Counted from the first letter of the stretch, positions 12,375 through 22,798 are shown. The stretch is DNA of 64,000 bases from Mixophyes australis (GCA_036250195.1 JAVHZZ010000007.1:159354399-159418398); one strand, 5' to 3'. Numbers and translations: made by a program. Notes: generated by a model not told the origin, from the letters alone.

Positions 12375-13807
12375 TTTGTAGAATACTATTCAAACAAAAC
12401 AGTTATTTGTCAGGTAATTGACAGAATTTATTTTTCACAATTTATTATTGAAAAACTACATTTTAAAATCCCGGCTCTTCTGAATTCTGAATATATTTCC
12501 AGCATGACTCTTACACGGAGATCTGTCAGCTGCAGAACACAGAGATCCCTGGAATCCGAAACATTGTCGGGGGGTTTCATTCACCATTAAATTATGTTTT
12601 TTTAAAAGAACTTTCTGTAATGTTCCTTCACTTCCTCAAAGCTACAGCGACCTGAACACATTTATGTTTATACTATCAGTAATTCTGTGTAGTCCGTCTT
12701 CCTCTGTGTAATGGGTTGGGGGGATGTCGGAGTGAGGGGTCCACAAAGCAGATGTTGGAGGAAGAATCTCCAGTGATTTAACCCTGTAAAGAGAAAACTG
12801 GTGATGGGAAAATGTTTCTCACTAGGTGGCGACAAATACAAATTATCCGAAACCTCACTGTTTAAATCAACTTGACCCGTATAATGCCTGGATTCGTGGG
12901 AAGACCGCATGGATATCGGGATGACGCTTGTGCCATCATTTTACCACATTTGTTCTTCTGTATACCGCCAGGATAACACCATAACTCGATGGGGGACCGG
13001 TCCTGAACAGGAGGCTGTTGGGGGTGGGGGGGGGTTAGGAGTCATAAAGTTAAGTCCAGGCCTTTCCCCAAAGCCACTATATAAAATCAGCAACATTGTT
13101 CATTTCTCATCGGAAGACCTCTCACCAATGTGGTTTTCACCCTGTGGTCATAGGACCCAGTGAACGTCAGTTGGGTTCAACCCCTTATAGCCCACTTAGC
13201 CCAGTAGGGGAGCTCTTGTCACTCACGTCAGTAAGGGGCCCTGGAGATTATTTGACGGTGTCTGGATTAGAGACCTGCCAGGGATTAGTCATGGTCTATG
13301 GGATCTTCGAGAGTGGTAAACTGGGAGGGAAGACGCCCACTGAAAAATGTCTGGAACATGAGGAATTGGATGGATCGAGGCTGAGGGAGGTTCGGGGTCT
13401 TCTGTCTGGAAGAGAAGGTTCTTCAGGCTGGTTCATCGAGGAACGTGTCTACCAATTGTGAGCGGATCGTCCGCAATATCACTCCGCACATGCCCAGATC
13501 CGGGAGACCCTCCGGTAAACGCGGCTCTGTCTGCTCCGTCTTCAACCGCAAAGGACACTACAGCCTACGATTTCAAGGAGTGACTGGGGCAGGGAAAGGA
13601 CATTTGGTGGTCATTGTACAGTAAGGACGCACCAAGCTCCAGCGCATGCAGCCACGTCTGAGCCCAGCTCCGACCATCTCACAGGTACTTGTATTTCTGC
13701 CGTATCTCTTGCTCCAGCTACAGGTCCAGTCTAAGTCCTGATCAGCAGCGATGGCGGCTGTGTAAACAGCTATAACATGTGTGTACAAACAGAGGCAACT
13801 GTAACAA
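12375..13807. other. Complex sequence without recognisable gene
   Basis: Single-copy-looking DNA. The best plus frame (13096-13461, 121 codons) has no domain I recognise. I see nothing that supports a gene. Confidence 0.5.
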
Positions 13808-14181
13808 TGTATTTTATGCTCAGTAGACATAATGGGTCTGAGTTATTAAGGAAAGTAAGGCAAGAAATGAGTACGTTCTCTCCTGGACAAACCATGTTAC
13901 AATACAAGGGGTGCATATTAGTTTATTGTTTTGCACATAAGATAAATACTGGGGGCTTTTTCATGTAGCACACAAATACCTGATAGCTTTATTTTTATAC
14001 TAAAATTTAAAGTTGATCTAGGACATGTCCTACCCCAAATATAAATCTGCCATCACATTTTACATTTACCTCCCCCCCTCCAATGTAACATGGTTTTGCA
14101 AAGGTGCAAAGTTATTTTTTTTTTTTGCTTTACTTTCCTTAATGACTCAGGCCCAAAATGTCTACTGAACATAAAAATAGA
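13808..14181. mobile_element. Palindromic MITE, GGGYCTGAGTYATTAAGG family, copy 1
   Basis: Left arm 'gggtctgagttattaaggaa' and right arm 'ccttaatgactcaggccc' are inverted repeats. The body has TTTAAAGTTGATC and GGACATGTCC shared with the copies at 40491 and 60837. The symmetry continues outside the family ends: 'tattttatgctcagtagaca' on the left pairs with 'tgtctactgaacataaaaat' on the right. No coding capacity. Confidence 0.85.
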
Positions 14182-14219
14182 TGGAAGTCATTTCTTCTTA
14201 CATTCTGCTCCATTATTGT

Positions 14220-14475
14220 GGCTGATGTACACAGAGCACTTGTCTCAAAATATCTCCCAACTCGACACCTCCGTCCTGCACAAGACCTGCGTCTCTCTTC
14301 CAGTCTTATCACATCCTCCCATTCTCGGTTACAGGACTTTTTCCGGGCTGCACCCACTTTGTGGAATTTACTCCTTCGCACAGTAAGACTTTCCTCTAGT
14401 CTTCAAACCTTCCAGTGTTCTCTGAAAGTCCACCTCTTCAGGCAAGATTATAATATTCCTCTACCTCCATCTTAA
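14220..14475 (+). pseudogene. L2 LINE ORF2 C-terminal fragment
   Basis: The translated frame contains 'SKYLPTRHLRPAQDL', 'FFRAAPTLWNLL' and 'FQCSLKVHLFRQDY'. It matches the conserved C-terminal end of fish and frog L2-like ORF2 (pattern ...R.F..AAP.LWNSLP......L..FK..LKT.LF...). Reverse transcriptase and endonuclease domains are missing upstream because the palindromic MITE abuts the fragment. It cannot be functional. Confidence 0.85.
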
Positions 14476-14675
14476 TCTCCCTAGATTACCCTATTACCAT
14501 CCTTTACACAGCTAACACAAGACAACAACCCTCTGACCAACATTGCTGTGTGACTGATCACACAGCCCACACAATACTTTTACCTTTGCATTCTAGCTGG
14601 TCCAATAGGCAATATGATGTAGCACGTGTCCATGTGATTCAAACTCCCATTGTCCCATAGATTGTAAGGTCATCA

Positions 14676-15036
14676 TCATCATCATCATTTATTTATATAG
14701 CGCCACTAATTACGCAGCGCTGTACAGAGAACTCACATCAGTCCCTGCCCTTTGGAGCTTACAGTCTAAATTCCCTAATATAGACACACACACAGACACA
14801 GACAGATAAGAAGGAGATAGACAGACAGAGAGAGACTAGGGTCAATTTTTGTTAGCAGCCAATTAACCTACCAGTATGTTTTTGGATTGTGGGAGGAAAC
14901 CGGAGCACCCGGAGGAAACCCACGCAAACACAGGGAGAACATACAAACTCCACACAGATAAGGCCATGGTCGGGAATCAAACTCATGACCCCAGTGCTGT
15001 GAGGCAGAAGTGCTAACCACTAGGCCACTGTGCTGC
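14676..15036 (-). mobile_element. tRNA-derived SINE, near full length, L2-type tail
   Basis: Read on the minus strand it starts with a tRNA-like head. An A-box-like TGGCCTAGTGGTTA lies at 15027-15014 and a B-box-like GTTTGATTCCC at 14982-14972, the internal RNA polymerase III promoter. The body follows ('tttcctccgggtgctccggt', 'aaaaacatactggtaggtta', 'tagactgtaagctccaaagg'), then the tail GCGCTATATAAATAAATG plus (ATG)n. The tail matches the 3' end of the L2 LINE it is inserted in, which fits mobilisation by that LINE. Confidence 0.9.
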
Positions 15037-15171
15037 GGGAGCAGGATTCTCTTACCTCTCTGTCTGTATGTATTACCCAGTATTGTTTTATTAATCTTTG
15101 TTCCTAATTGTAAAGCGCTGCGGAATTTGGTGGCGCTATATAAATAAATGTTGGAGATGATGAGGATAGAG

Positions 15172-15660
15172 CCCAATACCTCTCCTGCCCTATTACAGCC
15201 AATCCCTCAGGCACAGAGTCATCTGCTCTGCCCTGGAGCTGACTGTCCCCAGCGCTGCAGCTAGAGGCCGTCAGTGACGGGATCTAACGCTACACGGCCA
15301 CCATTTCTGCAGCCATTTATCTAAGTCTTGTTAAAGCAAAGTCCTGCCTGAGAAAATGCAGAGTAACAGCGAACAGTCCCAGAGATAGGTGTCAAATAAT
15401 GAAACTAGAAGGAAAGCGGAATATGGTGGGAACTGTCCACTGGTGTTGACTCTTCTCTTTATTGCAGAAATGAAATGAGGAAGTTGCTCTACAGCGGGAT
15501 GATGGGAATGAACCTAACTCTCCGCAGAGACACAGAGGAGACATTTTGGGGAGAAGCAGAACTTGACCTTGAAGACTCTTCTGACGTCTGGACAGAGAAA
15601 TGTTGGGAGAAGCAATTTTAATAGAGATTCAGTCCAAGAATATTCTAAATAATATTTATA
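15172..15660. other. Complex sequence without recognisable gene
   Basis: Moderate GC, no tandem repeat, no recognisable frame. Confidence 0.5.
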
Positions 15661-15975
15661 GGTCACACATGGGGGTCAGGGGGGTCACACATGGCGGTCA
15701 GGGGGGTCACACATGGGGGTCAGGGGGGGTCATACATGGGGGTCAGGGGGGTCACACATAGGGGTCAGGGGGGGTCACACATGGAGAACAGGGGGGGTCA
15801 CACATAGGGGTCAGGGGGGGTCACACATGGAGAACAGGGGGGGTCACACATGGGGGTCAGGGTTGCTCGCACATGGCGGTCAGGGGGGGTCATACATGGC
15901 GGTCAGGGGGGTCACACATGGAGAACAGGGTGGGGTCACACATGGGGGTCAGGGGGGTCACAGATGGAGGTCCGG
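15661..15975. repeat. G-rich minisatellite, 20-24 bp unit
   Basis: Unit GGTCACACATGGGGGTCAGG with G-runs of variable length (4-7) and two main variants, 'catgggggtc' and 'catggagaac'. About 14 copies. Four or more G-runs separated by short loops occur on the plus strand, so G-quadruplex formation is plausible. Open frames here are by-products. Confidence 0.93.
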
Positions 15976-16010
15976 GTGCTTTTGCTCATATCCTTACACA
16001 TAGTCTAGAG

Positions 16011-16320
16011 CAGGGGTCTGCAACCCCCGGCATGCATGCCAGACATGCCCCACAGCGCCCTGTAGTCTGGCGCGCCGACCGGCTGTCAATGCTTCACATC
16101 ACCGACACTGAACTGCTGCGCATGTGCTGCAGTTCCATCCGGGCTCCATTGCAGAACGGATCACTCCTGTCTCTGCAAGAGGTAAGTCACGTACACAGGA
16201 AGTTAATGTGGCAATTTGGGGGAACTTATGTGCATTATAAAATGAATTGGGAGCATTACTCTGTGCATAATTTGAACGAATATATATATATATATATATA
16301 TACACAACTGCCAACCCCTG
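16011..16320. mobile_element. Non-autonomous hAT element with 8-bp target duplication
   Basis: Terminal repeats CAGGGGTCTGCA (left) and the complement of TGCCAACCCCTG (right) are the CAGGGGTYKGCA type of hAT elements. The 8-bp direct repeat GTCTAGAG flanks it at 16003-16010 and 16321-16328, exactly as expected for hAT. 310 bp long, with a (TA)n tract at about 16281-16302 inside. No coding capacity. Confidence 0.92.
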
Positions 16321-16328
16321 GTCTAGAG

Positions 16329-17160
16329 GCCATTTCCACTTGTTTCTGTACCAATGTGCCACATTTTTAGCACAGACCTTTATACATGAATATTTAGCAT
16401 CTGGATGGGAGGAGATGGCAGATCAGACGTTCCTCAGTTAGACATATGAAGGAGTCCAGCTGTAACCGACATGCACTAATCCATTATGCGGGACAGGATT
16501 ATATAAAAGAGATAGAAGAGGAAGAAAAGATGCATGTACAGGGGGTTCCCTGCTTACTGGGGGCTGTAGAGCATCTTTCTCTCCTCCCTCAGATATGGAG
16601 GACGCCAGGCATTGGCCGTTACATTCAATGAGACCATTTGACTCGTTCTATGGGAAATCTCATCTCCGTGTAATGAAGACAGAACCAGCGCCCCTTTAAG
16701 CTCATGGGTAATTTAGGACATAACTGAGTGGTGGTACGGTGGTAGCATTATTATCCCCCAAGGATTAACCAGCGGTGGCACCCATGAACTCTCACTTTTC
16801 TAAATGACCGTTTCTGTGTCCCCAGGTTGAGTGCATCGCTGAGGTGGAGATTTGGGTGCTCTCACTGGTGCAGAAAAAGGGTAACAACATTTTTGACCAA
16901 TCCTGTGTGATAGAGAGTGGGTTGATCCTGAGACAGATTGACATGGTGAGCGTCAGGTCTTCCAGGAGAGGAAGGGGGCATATGTCCTGGAGAGGAGATA
17001 GGGAGCGAGAGCCCCGACTGCAATCTGCCACTCTGGTGATCTTCAAGAAGCTGCCCTAAAACTCCATCAATCTAAACAAGTCCAGATATATTCACAACAC
17101 TCAAGGCATGAGTGCTATGAATGAGGCAGAGAGAAAAATATTCAAAATTGGCAGTGTCTG
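16329..17160. other. Complex sequence without recognisable gene
   Basis: No tandem repeats. The plus frame 16844-17059 (71 codons) has no recognised domain. It directly precedes the 41-bp array. Confidence 0.5.
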
Positions 17161-18125
17161 GTGCCCAGTCTGCCAGAAGACCTTATCTCATGGGAACCCA
17201 GGGGCCCAGACTATCAGAAGACCTCATCTCATGGGAACCCAGGGGCCCAGACTATCAGAAGACCTCATCTCATGGAAACCCAGGGGCCCAGACTATCAGA
17301 AGACCTCATCTCATGGGAACCCAGGGGCCCAGACTATCAGAAGACCTCATCTCATGGGAACCCAGGGGCCCAGACTATCAGAAGACCTCATCTCATGGGA
17401 ACCCAGGGGCCCAGACTATCAGAAGACCTCATCTCATGGGAACCCAGGGGCCCAGACTATCAGAAGACCTCATCTCATGGGAACCCAGGGGCCCAGACTA
17501 TCAGAAGACCTCATCTCATGGGAACCCAGGGGCCCAGACTATCAGAAGACCTCATCTCATGGGAACCCAGGGGCCCAGACTATCAGAAGACCTCATCTCA
17601 TGGGAACCCAGGGGCCCAGTCTGCCAGAAGACCTCATCTCATGGGAACCCAGGGGCCCAGACTATCAGAAGACCTCATCTCATGGGAACCCAGGGGCAAT
17701 GACTATCAGAAGACCTCGTCTCATGGGAACCCAGGGGCCCAAACTATCAGAAGATCTCATCTCATGGGAACCCAGGGGCCCAAACTATCAGAAGACCTCA
17801 TCTCATGGGATCCCAGGGGCCCAGACTATCAGAATATCTCATCTCATGGGAACCCAGGGGCCCAAACTATCAGAAGACCTCATCTCATGGGAACCTAGGG
17901 GCCCAGACTATCAGAAGACCTCATCTTATGGGAACCCAGGTGCCCAGTCTGTCAGATGACCTCATCTTATGGGGACCAAGACGGCCAGTCTGTCAGAAGA
18001 CCTCATCTCATGGGATCCCAGGGGCCCAGTCTGTCAGAAGACCTCATTTTATGGGATCCCAAGTACCCAGATTATTAGAAGACCTCATCTTATAAGGACC
18101 GAGGTGCCCAGTCTGTCAGAAGAGC
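17161..18125. repeat. 41-bp minisatellite, about 23 copies
   Basis: Unit starts CATCTCATGGGAACCCAGGG, continues GCCCAGACTATCAGAAGACCT. Copies are near identical from about 17200 to 17700 and increasingly diverged to 18125, so the right end is older. The 41-bp unit contains no stop in any plus frame, so a 283-codon frame and two overlapping long frames result, each with a 41-residue period. No gene is implied. Confidence 0.97.
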
Positions 18126-18189
18126 CATACACATCTCAAGATGCCCCCGCATCAGCAGTATATGCGCCTGATTAACACCAAGTTGTCAT

Positions 18190-18932
18190 CATCAGGCCTC
18201 TGAGGAAATTGCCCTGTGGTAATGAAACGCGTCAGTATCCTTGAAATATTTCCGTTCGAGACTACTCATCGCTCTGTGCAAGAACTCTGGTTGTTTTTGC
18301 CTCCTGATCCATTTTTGAGCTGTTATGTGCACACAGAAACACTATTATTACGGAGCAGACTGCTTCACCATAGTATCAATTCACGAGGCAGCGCCTTTCT
18401 TGCTGCACCACCGGCTTCCACGAGCTCCACAGAGCCAGCCGGCCCAGCGGTACAGACTGATCTCAGGTGTGGTCTTCTAGTGGTCCGATAAGATTGTTAT
18501 TCTTTTTCCCGCTAAGCTGTGTACCATCCAGGACCTGGAGACTTCTTCTATATCACCAAACCAGACATTGTTTGACCATTCAAGTACCGCTCCTATATTC
18601 TATATTGTGTGATTGTCAATGTATCCAGAGGACTTCCTATTATATCTGCTTTATTATATCTGCTCTATCATGACCACCAATTAATAGAGATATTCAAAGT
18701 CTATAAACATTCCAGAGAAGAAAGGGAAGAGAGATAAATATATTCTCATATCCTCTATTTTGATGTATGTTACATGTATATCTATGTCTATACTATTAGA
18801 CAGAGATGTTGTTCGCTCATGTGATATATTGTATGTTTTATTCTGATAACTACATTTTTCATGTTATTTTTTATATGCACTATATATATGTGATGCTTCC
18901 TATATATTTTTTAATGTAATAAATTGTATACT
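18190..18932 (+). mobile_element. Penelope-like element 3' region (older copy)
   Basis: Begins with the hammerhead-like motif at 18200 and runs about 730 bp of AT-rich DNA to 'taatgtaataaattgtatac', where a second Penelope-like copy is inserted. The distance from hammerhead motif to end is close to that in the inserted copy (20418 to 21079). Family assignment rests on the motif CTGANGA...GAAACGCGT, common at the ends of Penelope-like elements in animals; no coding part of this copy is seen. Confidence 0.55.
18200..18233 (+). ncRNA. Hammerhead-ribozyme-like motif
   Basis: Core CTGAGGA (18200-18206) matches CUGANGA. Stem II is ATTGCC/GGTAAT (18208-18213 with 18218-18223, one G-U pair) with a CTGT loop, then GAAA (18224-18227) and CGCGTC. 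ACGCGT gives the very short stem III described for ribozymes of Penelope-like elements, with a potential cleavage site after GUC. One unpaired A (18207) precedes stem II. Activity is untested. Confidence 0.5.
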
Positions 18933-19045
18933 GTTCAAAAAGTATATAAAATCCAACAGCTCTTCACTTCTAACTGCTGCCTGATTGGTTTCAAATTGGG
19001 ATATACAGCAAACCCCCAAAAACATAAAGATAAACATAAATAATC

Positions 19046-19252
19046 ATATGAAATCTTGCAAGCGCTGTTATACATCTTTACAGATAAAATGGGGAACAAA
19101 AAGTACTTATATTGTCTGTTGTAACGTTCTGTGACTTGATGTCTCTCCAAAGTCACTCTCTCAATTTCAACATAAAAGAAAAGAAAGATCACAATGGTGT
19201 AATACAATTTAACATATTGACTATATAAGTCCCACATATAGGTCATATATTT
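19046..19252 (-). repeat. Left arm of inverted repeat in Penelope-like element
   Basis: Contains 'ttgcaagcgctgttatacat' and 'agtcccacatataggtcata', which read in reverse complement in the right arm at 20862-21068. Similarity runs about 200 bp with scattered substitutions and small indels. Confidence 0.9.
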
Positions 19253-19322
19253 GCCCTTTTTTGGCCTATTGGGAACATGCACATCTAGGTCAGGTTGGTG
19301 AGCTCGGGGCAGACTGGTGTCC

Positions 19323-19500
19323 TGGGTCAGATATATAGATGATGTGATCTTTGTCTACGTGGAGATGAGGACTCTTTGAACAATTTTGCTTATACCTCAA
19401 CATTTGACAAAAGTAAGAATACTGTTAATTTTCTAGATGTACAAATTTATGTTGAAAATGGAGTTTTGCAAACAAAGGGTTATAAGAAACCCACATAACT
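19323..19500 (+). pseudogene. Penelope-like reverse transcriptase fragment
   Basis: The frame from 19323 reads 'WVRYIDDVIFV', with the YIDD catalytic motif of the polymerase active site. After a frame change, 'NFLDVQIYVENG' and 'GYKKPT' follow, matching the conserved FLDV.I...... Y.KPT block of Penelope-like reverse transcriptases. Stops and shifts follow. The GIY-YIG endonuclease domain is not recognisable. Confidence 0.75.
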
Positions 19501-20114
19501 GACTTCAGGCTTAATGTATTTCATGGGAATAGATTCGATAGAGAGTAATTGGAGAATTAGAGATGTATACTGGCCAGAACAGAAATGTTATGGATCTATA
19601 GACTAAATAGTCTTGTCCCTAAGGGATTAAATAAGGATTTTTGAATTAAAATGTTTTTTAATATGATTTTTAGGACAAATGGAGTTTTCTGGGGTGAAAT
19701 GATTTTTTATTAATTTTTATATGTTTTTATTGTCCCTTTTGAAGTGTCTACAATTGAATTCTACAAGTGGAAATAACAAAGAAAAAATCCAGGATGGTTT
19801 ATGAGTATCTGATTAATTCTAATATGATGTTGTATAATCCTTGTGTTGCTGTAACATTATAAGTACCTAGGATAAATTATTATGATTTTTATCATTTTTT
19901 AAATACTGTGTCTGTTCTACATAAATGAAAATAGCAGACCCCACTATGAGGCTTGGCCCGAAAAACCGGAGGTGACATCATCCCTCCCCGAACACCGGAG
20001 GTCCCTCGATGAGCAGCATGCGTTCTACCTCGCGTGCAATGGAATGTATATTAACTGTTTGGATATTTTATATAAAATGAATTTTAGACGTTAATACTAC
20101 TATGAATGTACACC

Positions 20115-20303
20115 TGGGGGTAAATGTATCAAGCTGAGAGGTTTCCGGCGGGTTTGAAATGTGGAGATGTTGCCTATAGCAACCAATCAGATTCTAGTTG
20201 TCATTTTGTAGAATGCACTAAATAAACGACAGCTAGAATCTGATTGGTTGCTATAGGCAACATCTCCACTTTTCAAACTCACAGCTTTATACATTTACCC
20301 CCT
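20115..20303. mobile_element. Palindromic MITE with ATAGCAACCAATCAGATTCT arms, copy 1
   Basis: Ends GGGGGTAAATGTAT / ATACATTTACCCCC. Two arms of about 75 bp share TGCCTATAGCAACCAATCAG and its complement, around a short AT-rich centre. The whole element folds into one long hairpin. It lies inside the Penelope-like element, so it is younger than that insertion. No coding capacity. Confidence 0.9.
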
Positions 20304-20417
20304 AATCTTTCAAAGTAAGGATGATATATTTACATTGGGCTCTGTAAATAGAGATTTGTTTTTGATTGGATAAACCATGTATAATAAGTCCCATGAGGAC
20401 AATCAGCTGAGATGCAC

Positions 20418-20451
20418 CTTGATAAAGACGATCAATGTCGACACATGTTGG
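20418..20451 (+). ncRNA. Decayed hammerhead-like motif
   Basis: 'cttgataaagacgatcaatg' followed by 'tcgacacatgttgg' resembles CTGATGAA-GAC-loop-GTC-GAAACGCGTTGG with substitutions in the core (GACA for GAAA, CATGT for CGCGT). GAC/GTC still pair as stem II. It occupies the same relative place in this copy as the better motif at 18200. Unlikely to be active. Confidence 0.35.
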
Positions 20452-20861
20452 AGCATGGAAGCTGATTGAGATTTTATTTATTTTGTTACATAAAGTCTAC
20501 ATATCCCTCGCTGAATAAGGACGTCTCTGGCTTCTACAATATTGGTGTCCCGGCTTCTTGTCTAAAATACTAACTGCCAAGATATACATTGCAATTCGGT
20601 GTATGACTTTGTTCCTATGGGATTTTAGTTTGTTTTTATTTAGACCATGTGAGTGTATTATGATTATGTAAATAAGATATCACACTAGATGCCCTTTTTT
20701 ATTTTTTTTATTTTATGAAATGACGATGAGCCCCTTTGATATGTTTGGTGAAAGATTAGAGAAAAGAATTTGCAGATTGCTGCAACATTCCTACAGTAAG
20801 TCCTAGTGAGTCGCCCTACATGAGGGGCGATGAGCTAAGAAGAGATTGTGGAAGTTACAGA

Positions 20862-21068
20862 TATATGACCTATATGTGGGACTATATTATACAGTCTATA
20901 TGTTAAACTATATTACACTATTGTGATCTTTCTTTTCTTTTATGTGGAAATTGAGATAGTGACTTTATAGAGACATCAAGTCACAGAACGTTACAAGAGA
21001 CAATATAAGTACTTGTTTGTTCCCCATATTATCTGTAGTGATATATAACAGCGCTTGCAAAGCTTCAT
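20862..21068 (+). repeat. Right arm of inverted repeat in Penelope-like element
   Basis: Reverse complement of 19046-19252, from 'atatgacctatatgtgggac' to 'aacagcgcttgcaaagcttc'. It is the element's own 3' end. Confidence 0.9.
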
Positions 21069-21092
21069 ATGGTTGGTAGTAAATTGTATACT

Positions 21093-21413
21093 ATCTCCAC
21101 AGTTCTCAGTTCCTTTGTAGTTATTCCACCACCAGTCGCATTTTTCTTTCATCATCATCAAGAAGTATTTGCAGCTGTCCTATAGGTGTTTCAAATGAAA
21201 TGTTTCCCAACAAATTTGTGTAAAGGTGTCTTTACTGTACTCGTCCAAGGTTAGGATGCTCGTTAATCCCCCGTCCCACCTCTAAGGTCACACTGCCAGA
21301 ATCACACACGTCTGCGTAGGCACGTATAGCTGCTCTGACTTTCCTTGCATGCCAAGAGCGATTTCACGCATGGCACACTATGCAAACTGGCGTATGTCCC
21401 ACTCTGCATTATC
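21093..21413. other. Complex sequence without recognisable gene
   Basis: Spacer between the Penelope-like insertion and the 148-bp array. Nothing recognisable. Confidence 0.5.
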
Positions 21414-22146
21414 CCCAGACTGAGAGTTATATAGTGGAAGGAGCAGGATCCACAGCAGCACAGAGTATATCAGGAGATGAGTGATGTGTTAGTGAGGACA
21501 GGGCTGCATGTGACAGGGGCAGTGACATGATGTGACGAGGGGAATGGGGGCAGCAGGAAGTCACAGACTGAGAGTTATATAGTGGAAGGAGCAGGATCCC
21601 CAGCAGCACAGAGTATATCAGGAGATGAGTGATCTGTTAGTGAGGACAGGGCTGCATGTGACAGGGGCAGTGCCATGATGTGAGGAGGGGAATGGAGGCA
21701 GCAGGAAGTCACAGACTGAGAGTTATATAGTGGAAGGAGCAGGATCCCCAGCAGCACAGAGTATATCAGGAGATGAGTGATCTGTTAGTGAGGACAGGGC
21801 TGCATGTGACAGGGGCAGTGACATGATGTGAGGAGGGGAATGGAGGCAGCAGGAAGCCACAGACTGAGAGTTATATAGTGGAAGGAGCAGGGTTCTCCAG
21901 CAGCACAGAGTATATCAGGAGATGAGTGATGTGTTAGCGAGGACAGGGCTGCATGTGACAGGGGCAGTGACATGATGTGAGGAGGGGAATGGAGGCAGCA
22001 GGAAGTCACAGACTGAGAGTTATATAGTGGAAGGAGCAGGGTTCTCCAGCAGCACAGAGTATATCAGGAGATGAGTGATGTGTTAGTGAGGACAGGGCTG
22101 TATGTGACAGGGACAGTGACATGATGTGAGGAGGGGAATGGAGGCG
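21414..22146. repeat. 148-bp tandem repeat, about 4.9 copies
   Basis: The phrase 'tgagagttatatagtggaag' starts at 21421, 21569, 21717, 21865 and 22014, a period of 148 or 149 bp. Copies differ by few substitutions. The unit length equals roughly one nucleosome core. Minus-strand frames of about 60 codons recur with the unit and are not genes. Confidence 0.96.
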
Positions 22147-22490
22147 GCAAAAAGCAAATTAGAAATATGAGGCTCCTCTCACACATAAGCAGAAAGATTG
22201 TGGTGTCCTCTATATAAAACAAAGTTTCTACATTCAACTTGTTTACAATTTTTCCCCACAATTTATTTTTTTATTTACTAATCAATAAGATTCCTGTCAA
22301 TCATTCAGGGTGTGCTGAGTCTATGTCAGCTGAGATCTTTCCTGTTATTGTGCTGGAAAGAGAAACTGAAGTTTGTGTTGTGAAAGAGCAGCAGATATAC
22401 AGGAAGTGTCACAATGAGGAGTTAATCAGACTGACATCTTCTCTTATCTATGAGTGTGATCTACATACCCAGAGAAAAATAGGAATGTAA
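22147..22490. other. Complex sequence without recognisable gene
   Basis: AT-rich spacer. A plus-strand frame at 22239-22490 (83 codons) has no recognised domain. Confidence 0.45.
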
Positions 22491-22504
22491 ATAATAATAA
22501 TAAG

Positions 22505-22553
<49 letters not shown>

Positions 22554-22555
22554 GA
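22491..22555. repeat. (AAT)n microsatellite
   Basis: About 20 AAT units with one 'agat' interruption. Adjoins the terminal-repeat element at 22556. Confidence 0.95.
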
Positions 22556-22798
22556 CATACTTGCCAACTCTCCCGGAATGTCCGGGAGACTTCCGAAATT
22601 CGGGTCAGTCTCACGGACTCCCAGGAGAGCAGGCAATTCTCCTGCATATCGCTACTGCCGTCGTCCCATAATGACGCGATTCGCTGCATTCATTGTGGCT
22701 CCGCCCCCTGCTGCAAACCATCATTTTTGTCGCGGCCCTTCCCGCCCTCCCACCACGCCCCTCTCCCGGAAAGAACTTGCCCAAAGTAGGCCAATATG
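22556..22798. mobile_element. Short element flanked by 8-bp TAATAAGA repeats (DNA transposon, hAT-like by duplication length)
   Basis: TAATAAGA precedes (22548-22555) and follows (22799-22806) a 243-bp GC-richer unit. It begins CATACTTGCCAACTCTCCCG and ends 'aagtaggccaatatg', imperfect inverted ends. Internal inverted pairs such as CTCCCGGAATGTCCGGGAG are present. The 8-bp duplication suggests hAT, but the target is a TAA microsatellite, so a chance match is possible. Confidence 0.7.

Larger units (their letters stand above)
14182..15171 (+). mobile_element. L2-type LINE 3' end relic, interrupted by a SINE
   Basis: The 3' end of the reverse-transcriptase ORF is followed by a 3' UTR reading 'cccatagattgtaagg', then (after the SINE) 'ctcttacctctctgtctgta', ending 'aaagcgctgcggaatttggt', GGCGCTATATAAATAAATG. 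This is the L2/CR1-clade tail typical of frogs. The SINE at 14676-15036 lies inside the UTR in the opposite orientation, so it arrived after the LINE. 5'-truncated, as usual for LINEs. Confidence 0.85.
18933..21079 (+). mobile_element. Penelope-like retroelement insertion with 13-bp target duplication
   Basis: The direct repeat TAAATTGTATACT flanks the element at 18920-18932 and 21080-21092. Inside, in order: an inverted copy of the element's own 3' region (arm 19046-19252), a reverse-transcriptase fragment (19323-19500), a 3' UTR-like stretch, a palindromic MITE (20115-20303), a decayed hammerhead motif (20418) and the 3' arm (20862-21068). Partly inverted terminal repeats and 10-15 bp duplications are known for Penelope-like elements. 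The copy is truncated and dead. Confidence 0.75.

Noticed and set aside
13096..13461. A 121-codon plus-strand frame as a small gene
   Set aside because: No recognisable domain, no splice or promoter signals and low-information composition; chance is sufficient.
15009..15027. Possible tRNA gene on the minus strand (A-box and B-box present)
   Set aside because: No cloverleaf is preserved and the sequence continues into a SINE body with an L2-type tail.
17108..17959. A 283-codon plus-strand frame that looks like a repeat protein
   Set aside because: The 41-bp unit is open in all three frames, so the frame is expected by chance; flanking sequence shows no supporting domain.
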